From NCBI GenBank assembly GCA_937898415.1, contig CALDLA010000050.1, forward strand, positions 1 through 64,000: a stretch of DNA of 64,000 bases. The letters are read 5' to 3'. The DNA comes from an uncultured Prevotellaceae bacterium. GTDB lineage: Bacteria > Bacteroidota > Bacteroidia > Bacteroidales > Bacteroidaceae. The notes under the pieces are model-generated. The model saw nothing but the letters and a program-made list of their open reading frames with translations, had not been told where the DNA came from and ran no database searches. How positions within the stretch are numbered: the first letter of the stretch is position 1; each line of letters begins with the position of its first letter. Positions 54,061 through 63,298 of the stretch are shown one piece after another. The position numbers were made by a program, and so were the translations under genes.

Positions 54061-55657
54061 TTTCGGTTATCTTTTCATAGGCAGGTATCATCTGATTCAG
54101 GCCGTTGCGGTTCTGTTCCATGATGTTCTTCAGGTCGTCGTTGCTCAGTCCCAGATTCTTCGCTTCATCAAAGTCAGGATAGACGAGGGCCACGAGCTTG
54201 TTGTCACGCTGTACGACAATGCTTTCAACGACCATGGTCATGGAGTTCAGCTTGTCCTCTATCTCCTCGGGATAGATGTTTTGTCCGTTGGGACCCAGCA
54301 GCATGTTCTTCGAGCGTCCGTTGATGTAGACATTGCCGTAGGCATCCATCGTGCCGAGGTCGCCGGTGTGGTACCATCCGTCGCAGTCGATGGTCTCGGC
54401 GGTTGCTTCGGGGTTCTTGTAGTAGCCCAGCATGACGTTGGGACCCTTGGCTAAGATTTCTCCCGGTACATTCTGCGGGTCGCGTGAGTCGATTCTGACC
54501 TGCATGTGCAGCGCTGCCCGTCCACAAGAGCCGGGAGCGAAGGACTGCCAGTCGGCGTAGCAGATGATGGGCGCACACTCGGTGGCACCGTAGCCGACGG
54601 TGTAGGGGAAGTCGATGCGCTTGAGGAACTGCTCGACCTCCTGGTTGAGGGCAGCACCGCCGATGATGACCTCGTACATCTGTCCGCCGAAGGCCTTGAG
54701 CACCTCCTGACAGATCATCTGGCGCACCTTCCTTGAGATGACCGGCATCTGCAGCAGCAGGCGCATGCGGTTGTTCTGAATCTTGGGGAACACCTTCTTG
54801 CGGATAATCTTCTCGATGATGAGCGGCACGGCGATGACGATGATGGGCTTGATCTCGCTGAGTGCCTGGGCGATGATGGCAGGCGAGGGCACACGGTTCA
54901 GGTAATAGACGTGGCAGCCGTGCAGGAACTCGAAGATAAACTCAAAGGCCATGCCGTACATGTGGGCCATCGGCAGCATCGAGATGACGCGGTCGCCTGA
55001 CTTGATGGTCTTGCCTAATACGTGCTCGGCGAAGTCGTAGTTCGACCACAGGGCACGGTAGGGCAGCATGACACCCTTGGAGAAACCTGTCGTTCCGCTG
55101 GTGTAGTTGATCAGTGCCAGTTCGTCGGGCGACTGCTCTCTATAATAATGTACGTGTTCCTTGCGGAAGTATTTCGGGAATTTCTTGCCGTACAGTTCGT
55201 TCAGGTGTTCCCGGGCATAGGTGAGCTTGTCGGTACGGCTCACCATGAGCGAGTAGTCGGGGTTGTTGATGATGCCTTCGAGGGCCGGCATCTGCTGCGG
55301 GTCAATGATGGTGGCCACGTGGTCGCCGACGAAGAGCAGTTTGGCCTCAGAGTGGTTGACGATGTTGTGTATCTGTTCAGCGTTGAACTCATGCAGTATG
55401 GGTACGGCGACGGCACCGTAGGTCAGCGTGGCCAGGAAGGCCACGGCCCACTGGCTGGAATTGCGGCCGCAGAGGGCTATCTTGTCTCCTTTGACGACGC
55501 CAGAGTTTTCGAAGAGTATGTGCAACTTCTCGATTTTCCGCGCCACGTCGTGGTACTGCAGTGTCTGACCCTTGAAGTCGGTCAGCGCGTCAAGATTCCA
55601 ATTGTTGATGATGGAAGTCTCAAGTAGTTCGTTGAAGTTAGGAATAATCTCTTTCAT
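53993..55657 (-). CDS. long-chain acyl-CoA/AMP ligase
   Basis: An ANL-superfamily enzyme of 554 residues. The adenylation motif INYTSGTTGFSKGV, GYGATECAPIICY, and WYHTGDLGTMD with the C-terminal KRSIKRYLYT are present. It should activate a carboxylic acid as acyl-AMP and pass it to CoA or another carrier. It is a close paralogue of the next gene upstream, with matching HILFENS and WAVAFLATLTYGAVAVP blocks. Two ligases side by side suggest two acids or a heteromeric use. Substrate is unknown. Confidence 0.9.
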   Translation of the reverse strand: MKEIIPNFNELLETSIINNWNLDALTDFKGQTLQYHDVARKIEKLHILFENSGVVKGDKIALCGRNSSQWAVAFLATLTYGAVAVPILHEFNAEQIHNIVNHSEAKLLFVGDHVATIIDPQQMPALEGIINNPDYSLMVSRTDKLTYAREHLNELYGKKFPKYFRKEHVHYYREQSPDELALINYTSGTTGFSKGVMLPYRALWSNYDFAEHVLGKTIKSGDRVISMLPMAHMYGMAFEFIFEFLHGCHVYYLNRVPSPAIIAQALSEIKPIIVIAVPLIIEKIIRKKVFPKIQNNRMRLLLQMPVISRKVRQMICQEVLKAFGGQMYEVIIGGAALNQEVEQFLKRIDFPYTVGYGATECAPIICYADWQSFAPGSCGRAALHMQVRIDSRDPQNVPGEILAKGPNVMLGYYKNPEATAETIDCDGWYHTGDLGTMDAYGNVYINGRSKNMLLGPNGQNIYPEEIEDKLNSMTMVVESIVVQRDNKLVALVYPDFDEAKNLGLSNDDLKNIMEQNRNGLNQMIPAYEKITEIEIHNEEFEKTPKRSIKRYLYT

Positions 55658-55668
55658 ATACTTGGGTA

Positions 55669-57315
55669 CTAAGTGTACAGATATCGTTTGATGCTCTTTT
55701 TCGGTGTCTTGGCAAACTCTTCCTCACGCAGCTGGATTTCGGCGATGCGGCAGTAGCTCGGCAGCCGCTGGTTCAGCTCCTGCAGGTTCTGCTGCATGAC
55801 GGCCTCCAGCTCTTCGGGCGAGAAGTCTATCACCTCGTCCTTGTCAGGATGGACGAGTGCTATCAGACGGTTGTCGCGCTGGATGACGAGGCTCTCGCTG
55901 ACCATCGGCAAGGAGTTCAGCTGGTCTTCAATCTCCTCGGGGTAGATGTTCTGGCCGTTGGCGCTGAGCAGCATGTTCTTGATGCGTCCCAGGATGAAGA
56001 TATGCCCGTCGGCACTCACGGTGCCCAGGTCGCCAGTATGGTACCATCCGTCGGCATCCAGGGCCTGTGCCGTCGCTTCAGGGTTCTTGTAGTAGCCCGT
56101 CATAACATTGGTGCCCCGGGCCAGTATCTCGCCGGGAACGTTCAGCGGGTCACGCGAATCGATGCGTACCTCCATGTGGTCAACAGGCGTTCCGCACGAT
56201 GCCGGCACGAAATCCTTGTAGTCGCTGTAGCTGATTAGCGGCGCACACTCGGTGGCACCGTAGCCGACCGTGATGGGGAACCCGATGCTGACCAGGAACT
56301 GTTCGACCTCGCGGCTGAGTGCCGCACCGCCGACGATGACCTCATAGGCTTTTCCGCCGAAGGCGGCATACACCTGTTCGCAAATCTTCTCCTTCACTTT
56401 CTTTGATACGACGGGCATCTGCAGCAGCAGTCGCATCCGGTTGTTCTGTATCTTGGGGAATACCTTCTTGCGGATAATCTTCTCCACCACCAGGGGGACG
56501 GCGATGACGATGGCCGGTTTGATCATGGCGAATGCTTCGGCGATGATGGCCGGCGACGGCAGACGCGTCAGGAAGAAGAGGTGGCAGCCTCGGCAGAAAC
56601 CGTAGATGAACTCCACCGACATGCCGTACATGTGGGCCATGGGCAGTATCGATAGCATGTTGTCCTGGGGCTTCACCGGCAACCGCCGCATACAGAAATC
56701 CAGGTTTCCCCACAGCGTGCGATAGGGTAGCATGACGCCCTTCGAGAATCCCGTCGTACCGCTGGTGTAGTTGATGAGTGCCAGTTCCTCGGGGTCGTCA
56801 ACGTGGTAGTTGACATGCTCCGCACGGAAGGCCATGGGGTACTTGCTTCCGAACATCATGTTCAGGTGTTCACGGGCGTAGGTCAGCTTCTCAGAGCGTG
56901 AGACGAAGAGCGAGAAGTCCGGCAGGTTGATGATGCCCTCCAAGTTCGGCATCTCGTTCGCGTCAATCGTCTTGACGATGTAGTCTCCGACGAAGAGCAA
57001 CTTGGCTTCCGAGTGGTTGACGATGTTGTGTATCTGTTCGGCGTTGAACTCGTGGAGGATGGGGACGGCCACCGCACCGTAGGTAAGCGTTGCCAGGAAA
57101 GCAACGGCCCAGTGGGCGGAGTTGCGGCCGCAGATGGCTATCTTGTCACCTTGACTGACGTGGCTGTTCTCGAAAAGTATGTGTAGCTTTTCTATCTTGC
57201 GTGCCACGTCGTGGAACTGTAACGTGACGCCCTGATAGTCTGTGAGGGCGTCGTGATTCCAATTCTCAGTGATGGCCTTTTGTATATATCCGTTGAAACT
57301 TGGCGCTATATCCAT
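55669..57315 (-). CDS. long-chain acyl-CoA/AMP ligase (paralogue)
   Basis: A protein of 548 residues from the ATG at 57315 (DIAPSFNGYIQKAITENW). It has the same ANL motifs as its neighbour: YTSGTTGFSKGVMLPY, GYGATECAPLISY, WYHTGDLGTVS and KKSIKRYLYT. A longer ORF runs back to 57648, but the extra residues are low in secondary-structure character and overlap the LolE-like gene; the promoter at 57339 also falls inside that extension. The two ligases are spaced by 11 bp and share most of their sequence, so they are a tandem duplication. Confidence 0.9.
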   Translation of the reverse strand: MDIAPSFNGYIQKAITENWNHDALTDYQGVTLQFHDVARKIEKLHILFENSHVSQGDKIAICGRNSAHWAVAFLATLTYGAVAVPILHEFNAEQIHNIVNHSEAKLLFVGDYIVKTIDANEMPNLEGIINLPDFSLFVSRSEKLTYAREHLNMMFGSKYPMAFRAEHVNYHVDDPEELALINYTSGTTGFSKGVMLPYRTLWGNLDFCMRRLPVKPQDNMLSILPMAHMYGMSVEFIYGFCRGCHLFFLTRLPSPAIIAEAFAMIKPAIVIAVPLVVEKIIRKKVFPKIQNNRMRLLLQMPVVSKKVKEKICEQVYAAFGGKAYEVIVGGAALSREVEQFLVSIGFPITVGYGATECAPLISYSDYKDFVPASCGTPVDHMEVRIDSRDPLNVPGEILARGTNVMTGYYKNPEATAQALDADGWYHTGDLGTVSADGHIFILGRIKNMLLSANGQNIYPEEIEDQLNSLPMVSESLVIQRDNRLIALVHPDKDEVIDFSPEELEAVMQQNLQELNQRLPSYCRIAEIQLREEEFAKTPKKSIKRYLYT

Positions 57316-57338
57316 TGCACAATTTTTGAAATTTTGTG

Positions 57339-57370
57339 CAAAGGTACGACGATTTCTGCACATTCGCAAA
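57339..57370 (-). promoter_or_regulatory. promoter of the ligase-acyltransferase operon
   Basis: On the minus strand TTTG (57370-57367), exactly 20 bp, TACCTTTG (57346-57339). Leader about 20 nt to the ATG at 57315. The -33 box lies just after the end of the LolE-like gene. Confidence 0.75.
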
Positions 57371-57386
57371 TTTTTTGTGCAATATT

Positions 57387-58634
57387 TTACTCGTAGCGCA
57401 TAGATTTTGCGGGATGAATGTGCGAAATGAAGAAACTGGGGATAATCAGAACAGAAATAGTGACAATTAGAGTGGCCACGTTCAGGACGATGATGACAGG
57501 GATGTTCAGTTCCATCGGTGCTTCGCTGACGTAGTAGGTCTGGGGGTCGAGCGCAACCAGTCCCGTGTACTGCTGTAGCAGCACCAGTCCGATGCCCAGG
57601 ATGTCGCCCAAAAGTACGCCCCGGCCGATGATGAAGGCCGAGAACCACAGGAATGTATGGCGGATGGTGCGGTTGCGCGAACCTAATGCCTTGAGCACGC
57701 CGATCATCGATGTGCGCTCAAGGATGATGATGAGCAGTCCGCTGATCATGGTGATGCCCGCCAGGCAGATCATCAGGCCCAGGATAATCCACACGTTGAT
57801 GTCGAGCAGTTCGAGCCACGTGAAGATCTGTGGGTACGCTTCATAGATGGTCTGCGACGAGAACAGGCCGTGGTAGCGGTCCTGGGTGCGATTCACCTTA
57901 TTTATTATACGCGCGTAAACTTCTTCCAGCCGGTCGAAGTCGGCCACCTGCAGCTCTGCCCCTGAGCATTGCCCCTCGAACCATCCGTTCAGCTTGGTGG
58001 TGGTGTAGAGGTCGGTATAGCAGAACACCTCGTCAAACCGCGTCATGTTCGTCTGATAGACGCCTTCGATGGTGAAGCGACGCGTCCGTACGCTGCCGTC
58101 GTCAATGAAGTAGGCGTAGATGCGGTCGCCCGCCTTCACCCGCAGTTTGTCGGCCATCAGCTTCGACAGCAGCAGTTTGTTGCTGCTGACCGTGTCGCTG
58201 AAGACGGGGGCTTCCCCCTCTATCAGGTTCTGCTTGAGGTAGCTCAGGTCGTACTCGGGGCCGATGCCCTTGAAGGCGACGCCCAGGAAGTCGTCGTCCG
58301 TCTTCAAGATGCCCCGTGCCAGTGCGTACCGTTGTGTGTGGCTCACACCCTCAATGCTGTCAATCACCGCCATCATGCTGTCGTCGATGCAGATGGGGTA
58401 GCTCTCGAAGCTGTTGAGCGAGCCCATGTTCATCACCTGGATGTGGCTTCCGAAGCCTACCACCTTGTCGCGGATGGTGTGCTTGAATCCCCATACCACG
58501 CTGACGGTGATAATCATCACGGCCAGGCCGATGGCCACGCCGATGGTGGCGATATGGATGGCCGGACGGCTCACCTTGCGGTGGTCGCCCTGGTCGCGGT
58601 AGATGCGGCGGGCTATGAATAATGGCAGATTCAT
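57387..58634 (-). CDS. LolE/FtsX-type ABC transporter permease
   Basis: A protein of 415 residues. An N-terminal helix (IATIGVAIGLAVMIITVSVV) is followed by a MacB-like periplasmic domain of about 240 residues, then three C-terminal helices (MICLAGITMISGLLIIILE; LLGDILGIGLVLLQQ; VLNVATLIVTISVLII), the LolC/E layout. It would help extract lipoproteins from the inner membrane for transport to the outer membrane. The ATPase partner is not nearby. It lies 18 bp after the aminotransferase gene. Confidence 0.88.
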   Translation of the reverse strand: MNLPLFIARRIYRDQGDHRKVSRPAIHIATIGVAIGLAVMIITVSVVWGFKHTIRDKVVGFGSHIQVMNMGSLNSFESYPICIDDSMMAVIDSIEGVSHTQRYALARGILKTDDDFLGVAFKGIGPEYDLSYLKQNLIEGEAPVFSDTVSSNKLLLSKLMADKLRVKAGDRIYAYFIDDGSVRTRRFTIEGVYQTNMTRFDEVFCYTDLYTTTKLNGWFEGQCSGAELQVADFDRLEEVYARIINKVNRTQDRYHGLFSSQTIYEAYPQIFTWLELLDINVWIILGLMICLAGITMISGLLIIILERTSMIGVLKALGSRNRTIRHTFLWFSAFIIGRGVLLGDILGIGLVLLQQYTGLVALDPQTYYVSEAPMELNIPVIIVLNVATLIVTISVLIIPSFFISHIHPAKSMRYE

Positions 58635-58652
58635 CGGGCGGGTGTCAGCGGT

Positions 58653-59861
58653 TTATTCTTCTTCGACGACACGGCCGGGATAGGCCTCCAGGGCCTTCTT
58701 CAGTACGACGAGTGCCCGCTCCAGGTCTTTCTTCTTCAGCACGTAGGCGATGCGCACCTGGTTGACGCCGGCGCCGGGCGTGGTGTAGAATCCTGCGGCA
58801 GGAGCCATCATCACCGTCTCGCCTTCGTAGTTGAACTCTTCCAGACACCACCGGCAGAACTCCTCGGCATCGTCTACCGGCAGTTTGGCCACCGTGTAGA
58901 ACGCTCCCATGGGGATGGGTGAATAGACGCCGGGGATGCGGTTCAGACCGTCGATGAGGCACTTGCGCCGCTCCACGTATTCATCATAGACGTCGCGCAG
59001 GTACTCCTCGGGGGTGTCCAAGGAGGCTTCGGCCACAATCTGGCCGATGAGGGGAGGGGAGAGACGGGCCTGACAGAACTTCATGACCGCTTTCCTCACC
59101 TGCTCGTTTTTCGTGATGAGCGCTCCGATGCGGATGCCGCATTCTGAGTAGCGCTTTGATACGGAGTCAATCAGGATGACGTTCTGCTCGATGCCTTCCA
59201 GGTGGCAGGCCGAGATGTAGGGCGAGCCCGTGTAGATGTACTCACGGTAGACCTCGTCCGAGAACAGATACAGGTCGTACTTCTTGACCAGGTCGCGTAT
59301 CTGGTTCATCTCGCGGCGCGTATAGAGGTAGCCCGTCGGGTTGTTGGGGTTGCAGATCATGATGGCGCGGGTACGCTCGTTGATGAGCTCCTCGAACTTC
59401 TCGACCTTCGGCAGCGAGAATCCCTCGTCGATGGTCGTCGCAATGGTACGTATCTTGGCACCCGCCGAGATGGCAAACGCCATGTAGTTGGCGTAGGCCG
59501 GCTCAGGCACGATAATCTCGTCACCGGGATTCAGGCACGACAGGAACGCAAACAGCACCGCCTCGCTGCCGCCCGACGTGATGATGATGTCCTCAGCCGT
59601 CACGTTGATGTTGTACTTGGCATAGTAGTCTACCAGTTTCTCACGGTAGCCTACGTAGCCCTGCGATGGTGAATACTCAAGGATGTTGCGGTCGATGCGC
59701 TTCAGCGCATCAAGTGCAACCTGCGGCGTGGGCAGGTCGGGCTGGCCGATGTTCAGGTGATATACTTTCGTGCCGCGGCTTTTGGCAGCTGCGGCAAGTG
59801 GAGCCAATTTGCGGATGGGCGACTCGGGCATTTCGAGACCGCGAACTGATATCTCAGGCAT
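58653..59861 (-). CDS. class I/II PLP-dependent aminotransferase
   Basis: A fold-type I aminotransferase of 402 residues. Seen: the YSPSQGYVGYREKLVDYY substrate region, ITSGGSEAV, the NPNNPTGY loop, SDEVYREYIYTG, and the pyridoxal lysine in SVSKRYSECGIRIG. It belongs to the aspartate/aromatic aminotransferase group. The exact amino acid cannot be told from sequence. It is the first gene of a minus-strand pair with the LolE-like gene. Confidence 0.9.
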   Translation of the reverse strand: MPEISVRGLEMPESPIRKLAPLAAAAKSRGTKVYHLNIGQPDLPTPQVALDALKRIDRNILEYSPSQGYVGYREKLVDYYAKYNINVTAEDIIITSGGSEAVLFAFLSCLNPGDEIIVPEPAYANYMAFAISAGAKIRTIATTIDEGFSLPKVEKFEELINERTRAIMICNPNNPTGYLYTRREMNQIRDLVKKYDLYLFSDEVYREYIYTGSPYISACHLEGIEQNVILIDSVSKRYSECGIRIGALITKNEQVRKAVMKFCQARLSPPLIGQIVAEASLDTPEEYLRDVYDEYVERRKCLIDGLNRIPGVYSPIPMGAFYTVAKLPVDDAEEFCRWCLEEFNYEGETVMMAPAAGFYTTPGAGVNQVRIAYVLKKKDLERALVVLKKALEAYPGRVVEEE

Positions 59862-59892
59862 CTTTCTGTGTTAATTTGTCAATTTCAAGGCG

Positions 59893-59900
59893 CAAAGTTA
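59893..59900 (-). promoter_or_regulatory. -7 box of the aminotransferase gene
   Basis: TAACTTTG on the minus strand (59900-59893), 32 nt before the start codon. I see no -33 TTG at the normal distance, where an AATTAAG-type short tandem repeat lies (about 59907-59935). Confidence 0.5.
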
Positions 59901-59961
59901 CTGAAAAATTAAGAATTAAGAATTAAGAATTGAGAATAATTTCTGTTTAAGGGGCTAAAAA

Positions 59962-59993
59962 TTTGCGTTTTTCAGAAATAATGCGTACTTTTG
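59962..59993 (+). promoter_or_regulatory. promoter of the pseudokinase operon
   Basis: TTTG at 59962-59965, 20 bp, TACTTTTG at 59986-59993. Leader about 20 nt to the ATG at 60019. Confidence 0.75.
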
Positions 59994-60018
59994 CCACTCA
60001 AAAATCAATAAACGAGGC

Positions 60019-61251
60019 ATGAATTACGAAGAATTACTCGAATCGAGGAATGGCGGCACCATGGCCAAGGAGCCCACAGTCTTCGGACTGCTTTATAAGA
60101 AAATGGTGGCCGGAAAGTATGCCAATGTCATCGACCTGCGCGAGGAGCTGAGGGAAAGCCTTGTCTTCTGCGACGCACTGGCCGGCGAGGCTGAGGGCAA
60201 CAAGGAGCTGAACCATAAGAACCAGTTGCACTTTAATGTGGCTACCGACAGCGCCGGGCTCTATGGCGTCACGCTGGAGTCGGGCACCTATCACACCTTT
60301 GCACGGCTGCTGGACGACAATCCCGCCGTCGTTGCCGGCAAGGACTTCATCGAGCGCACGTTGAAGGACCTGCTCGACCTGACCTCCTACCTGCATGAGC
60401 GGGGCATCTACCACGTATGCTATTCTCCCCACAGCGTCCTGGCACGCAAGGGCGACAACACCGCCATGCTCCTGTTCCACGGCTCGGCCTACCAGCCGTT
60501 CAACGATCAGGAGATGCTCTACGGCGACAGCGCCGCCTACATCGCCCCGGAGGTGGTGGAAGAGGGGACGGTCGATGCCCGCGCCGACATCTACTCGATA
60601 GGTAAGTTCATGGAGTTCCTGTTTCAGCAGTCGGAAATACCCATTGAGCTGAAGGGCGTCATCAAGAAGGCCACCGACCCTGACCCCGACCGTCGCTACC
60701 AGACGCCCGAGGAGATGAAGAGCGCCATCAGCCGCCGACAGAACACCCGCCGCTCCCTGCTCTCGCTGGCGGCGGCATTGGTCATCGCCGCATTGACCTT
60801 CTACGTCTATTTCTCGCTGACCCCCGAGCGCGAGGACATCGAGTTCGTGAAACCGGCTCCCAGACAGCCGGCCGATGACCTGCTCGACGACGGATTTGAC
60901 CCCACCACGGAACTGGGACTGGTAGAGGACACGGCTGCCAAGCGCCTCGACGACAAGAGAATGCGCGAGTACCAGGCCAAGGCCGAACAGATATTCCGCA
61001 AGAACTTCACGGCTGAGGCTGAGCGCATCCTCTCGAAAATCTACAACAACGACCAGATGGGGACCACCGAGCGCAACTTCCAGGCCGGAAGCCAGGCCAC
61101 GATGGAGGAACTGGTCAAGGCGCAGGTGAAGCTGGGCAATGACGCCGGGCTCACCGACACCCGCAGCCGCGTCGTCGCCGGTCAGATTGTTGACCAGGTG
61201 ACCAACAAGCTGAAGGCGCAGATGAAGGAGCGCGAAAAGCAGGAGGAGTAA
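60019..61251 (+). CDS. membrane-anchored protein-kinase-like protein (pseudokinase)
   Basis: A protein of 410 residues. Residues 20-235 follow the fold of a Ser/Thr protein kinase C-lobe: SYLHERGIYHVCYSPHSVLA stands where the HRD loop should be, and YIAPEVVEEGTVDARADIYS matches the APE and DIYS region. The catalytic Asp of HRD and the DFG motif are absent, so it is a pseudokinase. A membrane helix lies at about 245-268 (SLLSLAAALVIAALTFYVYF), followed by a charged, helical extracytoplasmic part with a glycine-poor coiled section. It probably senses or anchors rather than phosphorylates. It is first in an operon with a DUF4494 gene and yggS. Confidence 0.85.
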   Translation: MNYEELLESRNGGTMAKEPTVFGLLYKKMVAGKYANVIDLREELRESLVFCDALAGEAEGNKELNHKNQLHFNVATDSAGLYGVTLESGTYHTFARLLDDNPAVVAGKDFIERTLKDLLDLTSYLHERGIYHVCYSPHSVLARKGDNTAMLLFHGSAYQPFNDQEMLYGDSAAYIAPEVVEEGTVDARADIYSIGKFMEFLFQQSEIPIELKGVIKKATDPDPDRRYQTPEEMKSAISRRQNTRRSLLSLAAALVIAALTFYVYFSLTPEREDIEFVKPAPRQPADDLLDDGFDPTTELGLVEDTAAKRLDDKRMREYQAKAEQIFRKNFTAEAERILSKIYNNDQMGTTERNFQAGSQATMEELVKAQVKLGNDAGLTDTRSRVVAGQIVDQVTNKLKAQMKEREKQEE

Positions 61252-61290
61252 GGAACAAAAAATAACTAATAAATAAAAAGCAAACAGAAC

Positions 61291-61773
61291 ATGAGATCAA
61301 GAACAGCACAGTGGTTCGAATGTAAGATTCAGTACGAGAAGACCATGGAGGACGGTCTGCAGAAGAAAGTGACCGAGACCTATACCATCGACGCCCTCAG
61401 CTTCACCGAGGCCGAGCAGCGCATCATGGAGGAACTGTCAGCCTACATCAGCGGCGAGTTCGACATCAAGGACATCAAGATTGCACCGTATAAGGAAATA
61501 TTCTTTGCCGACCAGGACCTGGCCGACAAGTGGTACAAGACCAAACTGGAGTTCATCACCATCGACGAGAAAACGGCCAAGGAGAAGAAGTCGGCCGTCA
61601 ACTACCTGGTCAATGCCGGCACCCTGAACGGCGCCGTGAAGAACATTGACGAGGTGATGGGCGGCACCATGATTGACTATGTCATTGCCAGCGTCAGCGA
61701 AACCAAGCTGATGGACGTCTTCGAATACGGCAAGGACAAACAGACTGACGACAAACCAGAATTTGAGAAGTAG
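61291..61773 (+). CDS. DUF4494 domain protein
   Basis: A soluble protein of 160 residues. The pattern from RTAQWFECKIQYEK through ETYTIDALSFTEAEQRIMEE to NYLVNAGTLNGAVKNIDEVM is that of DUF4494, small Bacteroidetes proteins of unknown function. It lies between the pseudokinase and the YggS gene (2-bp gap to the latter), which suggests a shared housekeeping context. No catalytic motif is visible. Confidence 0.87.
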   Translation: MRSRTAQWFECKIQYEKTMEDGLQKKVTETYTIDALSFTEAEQRIMEELSAYISGEFDIKDIKIAPYKEIFFADQDLADKWYKTKLEFITIDEKTAKEKKSAVNYLVNAGTLNGAVKNIDEVMGGTMIDYVIASVSETKLMDVFEYGKDKQTDDKPEFEK

Positions 61774-61775
61774 AA

Positions 61776-62447
61776 ATGTACGACGTCAAGGGAAACCTGC
61801 ACCGAGTGATCGACACATTGCCACAGGGCGTACGCCTTGTGGCAATCAGTAAATACCACCCCAATGAGTACATAGAGGCCGCCTACGAGGAGGGCCAACG
61901 CGTCTTCGGCGAGAGCCATGAGCAGGAACTCAAGCTGAAGCATGAGTCGCTGCCCGGCGACATCGTCTGGCACTTCATCGGACATCTGCAGACCAACAAG
62001 GTGAAGTACATCGCCCCCTATATTAATATGGTGGAGGCCGTCGACTCCCTGAAACTGCTGAAGGAGATCGACAAGCAGGCCGCCAAGTGCGGGCGCGTCA
62101 TCGACGTGCTGCTCGAGCTCCACATTGCCGAGGAGAGTACCAAGTACGGCCTCACGCTCGACGCCTGCCGCCAGTTGCTGGCCGACGGCGAGTGGCGCCA
62201 GCTCGACCATGTGCGCATCTGCGGGCTGATGATGATGGCCTCCTTCACCGACGACCACGAGCAGGTGCGCCGTGAGTTCACCCAGGCCGCCGACTTCTTC
62301 GACGAGGTGAAGGCCGCCTGGTTCGCTGATGCCTCCTGGTTCTGTGAGCGTTCGTGGGGCATGAGCGACGACTATCTGATAGCCATCGAGTGCCGCAGCA
62401 CGATGGTACGCATCGGCACCTCCATCTTCGGACCGCGCGTCTATTAG
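61776..62447 (+). CDS. yggS: YggS-family pyridoxal-phosphate homeostasis protein
   Basis: A PLP-binding barrel protein of 223 residues, the usual length. Seen: the PLP lysine in AISKYHP, the FGESHEQELKLKH block, WHFIGHLQTNKVKYIAP, CGLMMMASFTDD, and the C-terminal GMSDDYLIAIECRSTMVRIG with GTSIFGPR, all diagnostic. It binds pyridoxal 5'-phosphate and buffers its free level; no catalysis is known. It starts 2 bp after the DUF4494 gene. Confidence 0.93.
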   Translation: MYDVKGNLHRVIDTLPQGVRLVAISKYHPNEYIEAAYEEGQRVFGESHEQELKLKHESLPGDIVWHFIGHLQTNKVKYIAPYINMVEAVDSLKLLKEIDKQAAKCGRVIDVLLELHIAEESTKYGLTLDACRQLLADGEWRQLDHVRICGLMMMASFTDDHEQVRREFTQAADFFDEVKAAWFADASWFCERSWGMSDDYLIAIECRSTMVRIGTSIFGPRVY

Positions 62448-62467
62448 GTGCGCGGCAAAATACGCTC

Positions 62468-62887
62468 CTACTTTAACAACTCATCTATCTGCTCGACGAA
62501 AGCAGACGATGTAAAATGCGGAATGTCCGAGAAGTCGAAATGTCGACGGTCGTTAGTCACGATGTAGTCACAGCCCGCAGATTTGGCGCACTGGTATTGT
62601 AGCATATCTTCGAAGTCTTTTACAGGCTGACTGATAGCAGCCATCACCTCTTTCTTACGTAGGTCGACAATCTCCACTATGCCTGTCATCTGACGTAGAG
62701 CGTCGTATTTTTCTTCCTGCGAACGCCCCTTGATGATGTACGCCATATTGGCGAAGGTGAGCGACGAGGCAAACAGCAGCGCCTCGCCAGAGAATCCACA
62801 AGCAAAAATCTGCTCTGCGTCATCAGCTCCTGCACGGTTGTCGATGTAGTCAATCAGAATGTTGGTGTCAAGGAATAGCCGTTTCAT
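62468..62887 (-). CDS. PIN-domain toxin (VapC-like)
   Basis: A protein of 139 residues. The PIN start FLDTNILIDYIDNR gives Asp7, and the middle KDFEDMLQYQCAKSAGCDYI and IVTNDRRHFDF hold the other acidic residues. VapC toxins are RNases that cut tRNA or rRNA. It follows a 78-codon gene with a 4-bp overlap, the common antitoxin-first order on the minus strand. The target is unknown. Confidence 0.85.
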   Translation of the reverse strand: MKRLFLDTNILIDYIDNRAGADDAEQIFACGFSGEALLFASSLTFANMAYIIKGRSQEEKYDALRQMTGIVEIVDLRKKEVMAAISQPVKDFEDMLQYQCAKSAGCDYIVTNDRRHFDFSDIPHFTSSAFVEQIDELLK

Positions 62888-63120
62888 CGCTCCATGATAT
62901 GTGCTAAGTGTTCGTCCTGTTCCATTTCCTCCTCGGTGATATTCACCATGCCTCGCAGGCGTCTGAACTCGACCGGCACCTGTCTTTTTGGTGAGGGTTC
63001 TTCCATCGACTCTGTGATGAACGTCACCACAATTTGCTTCTGTTCACGGGTCATGCTCCGCAGCAGCGACATATATGGAGCCATCGGTGTCTCCTTAATT
63101 CTTTGTGCTAATCCAGTCAT
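62884..63120 (-). CDS. putative antitoxin of the PIN toxin
   Basis: A protein of 78 residues, mostly helical, with no match that I recognise. It starts MTGLAQRIKETPMAPYMSLL and has an acidic tail with NITEEEMEQDEH. Its 4-bp overlap with the PIN gene supports a toxin-antitoxin role. It lacks a clear DNA-binding motif, so the family is not assigned. Confidence 0.6.
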   Translation of the reverse strand: MTGLAQRIKETPMAPYMSLLRSMTREQKQIVVTFITESMEEPSPKRQVPVEFRRLRGMVNITEEEMEQDEHLAHIMER

Positions 63121-63150
63121 AATCGTATCGTTTTATGGGCAATTCCGCAG

Positions 63151-63158
63151 CAAAGATA
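63151..63158 (-). promoter_or_regulatory. -7 box of the PIN toxin-antitoxin pair
   Basis: TATCTTTG on the minus strand (63158-63151), about 30 nt before the antitoxin start. The expected -33 position near 63179 holds only CTG, so support is moderate. Confidence 0.5.
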
Positions 63159-63298
63159 CAAACTTTTTTTGAATTAAACAGAAAAAGAATAAAAAAACCT
63201 ACGTCTTTAACTCCTTTAACTCCATTAGGCTAAGTGCTGCGAGTTGGTCGGACTGTATATTCACAATGGTCGCAAGATTGCGAATAAGTGAGTAAAGT

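Noticed and set aside
57316..57648. 111-residue N-terminal extension of the upstream ligase
   Set aside because: It overlaps the LolE-like gene, has low-complexity composition, and a perfect promoter lies within it, so translation starts at 57315.
59907..59935. AATTAAG short tandem repeat as a phase-variation switch
   Set aside because: Only about three imperfect units in AT-rich DNA; too little to claim slippage control.
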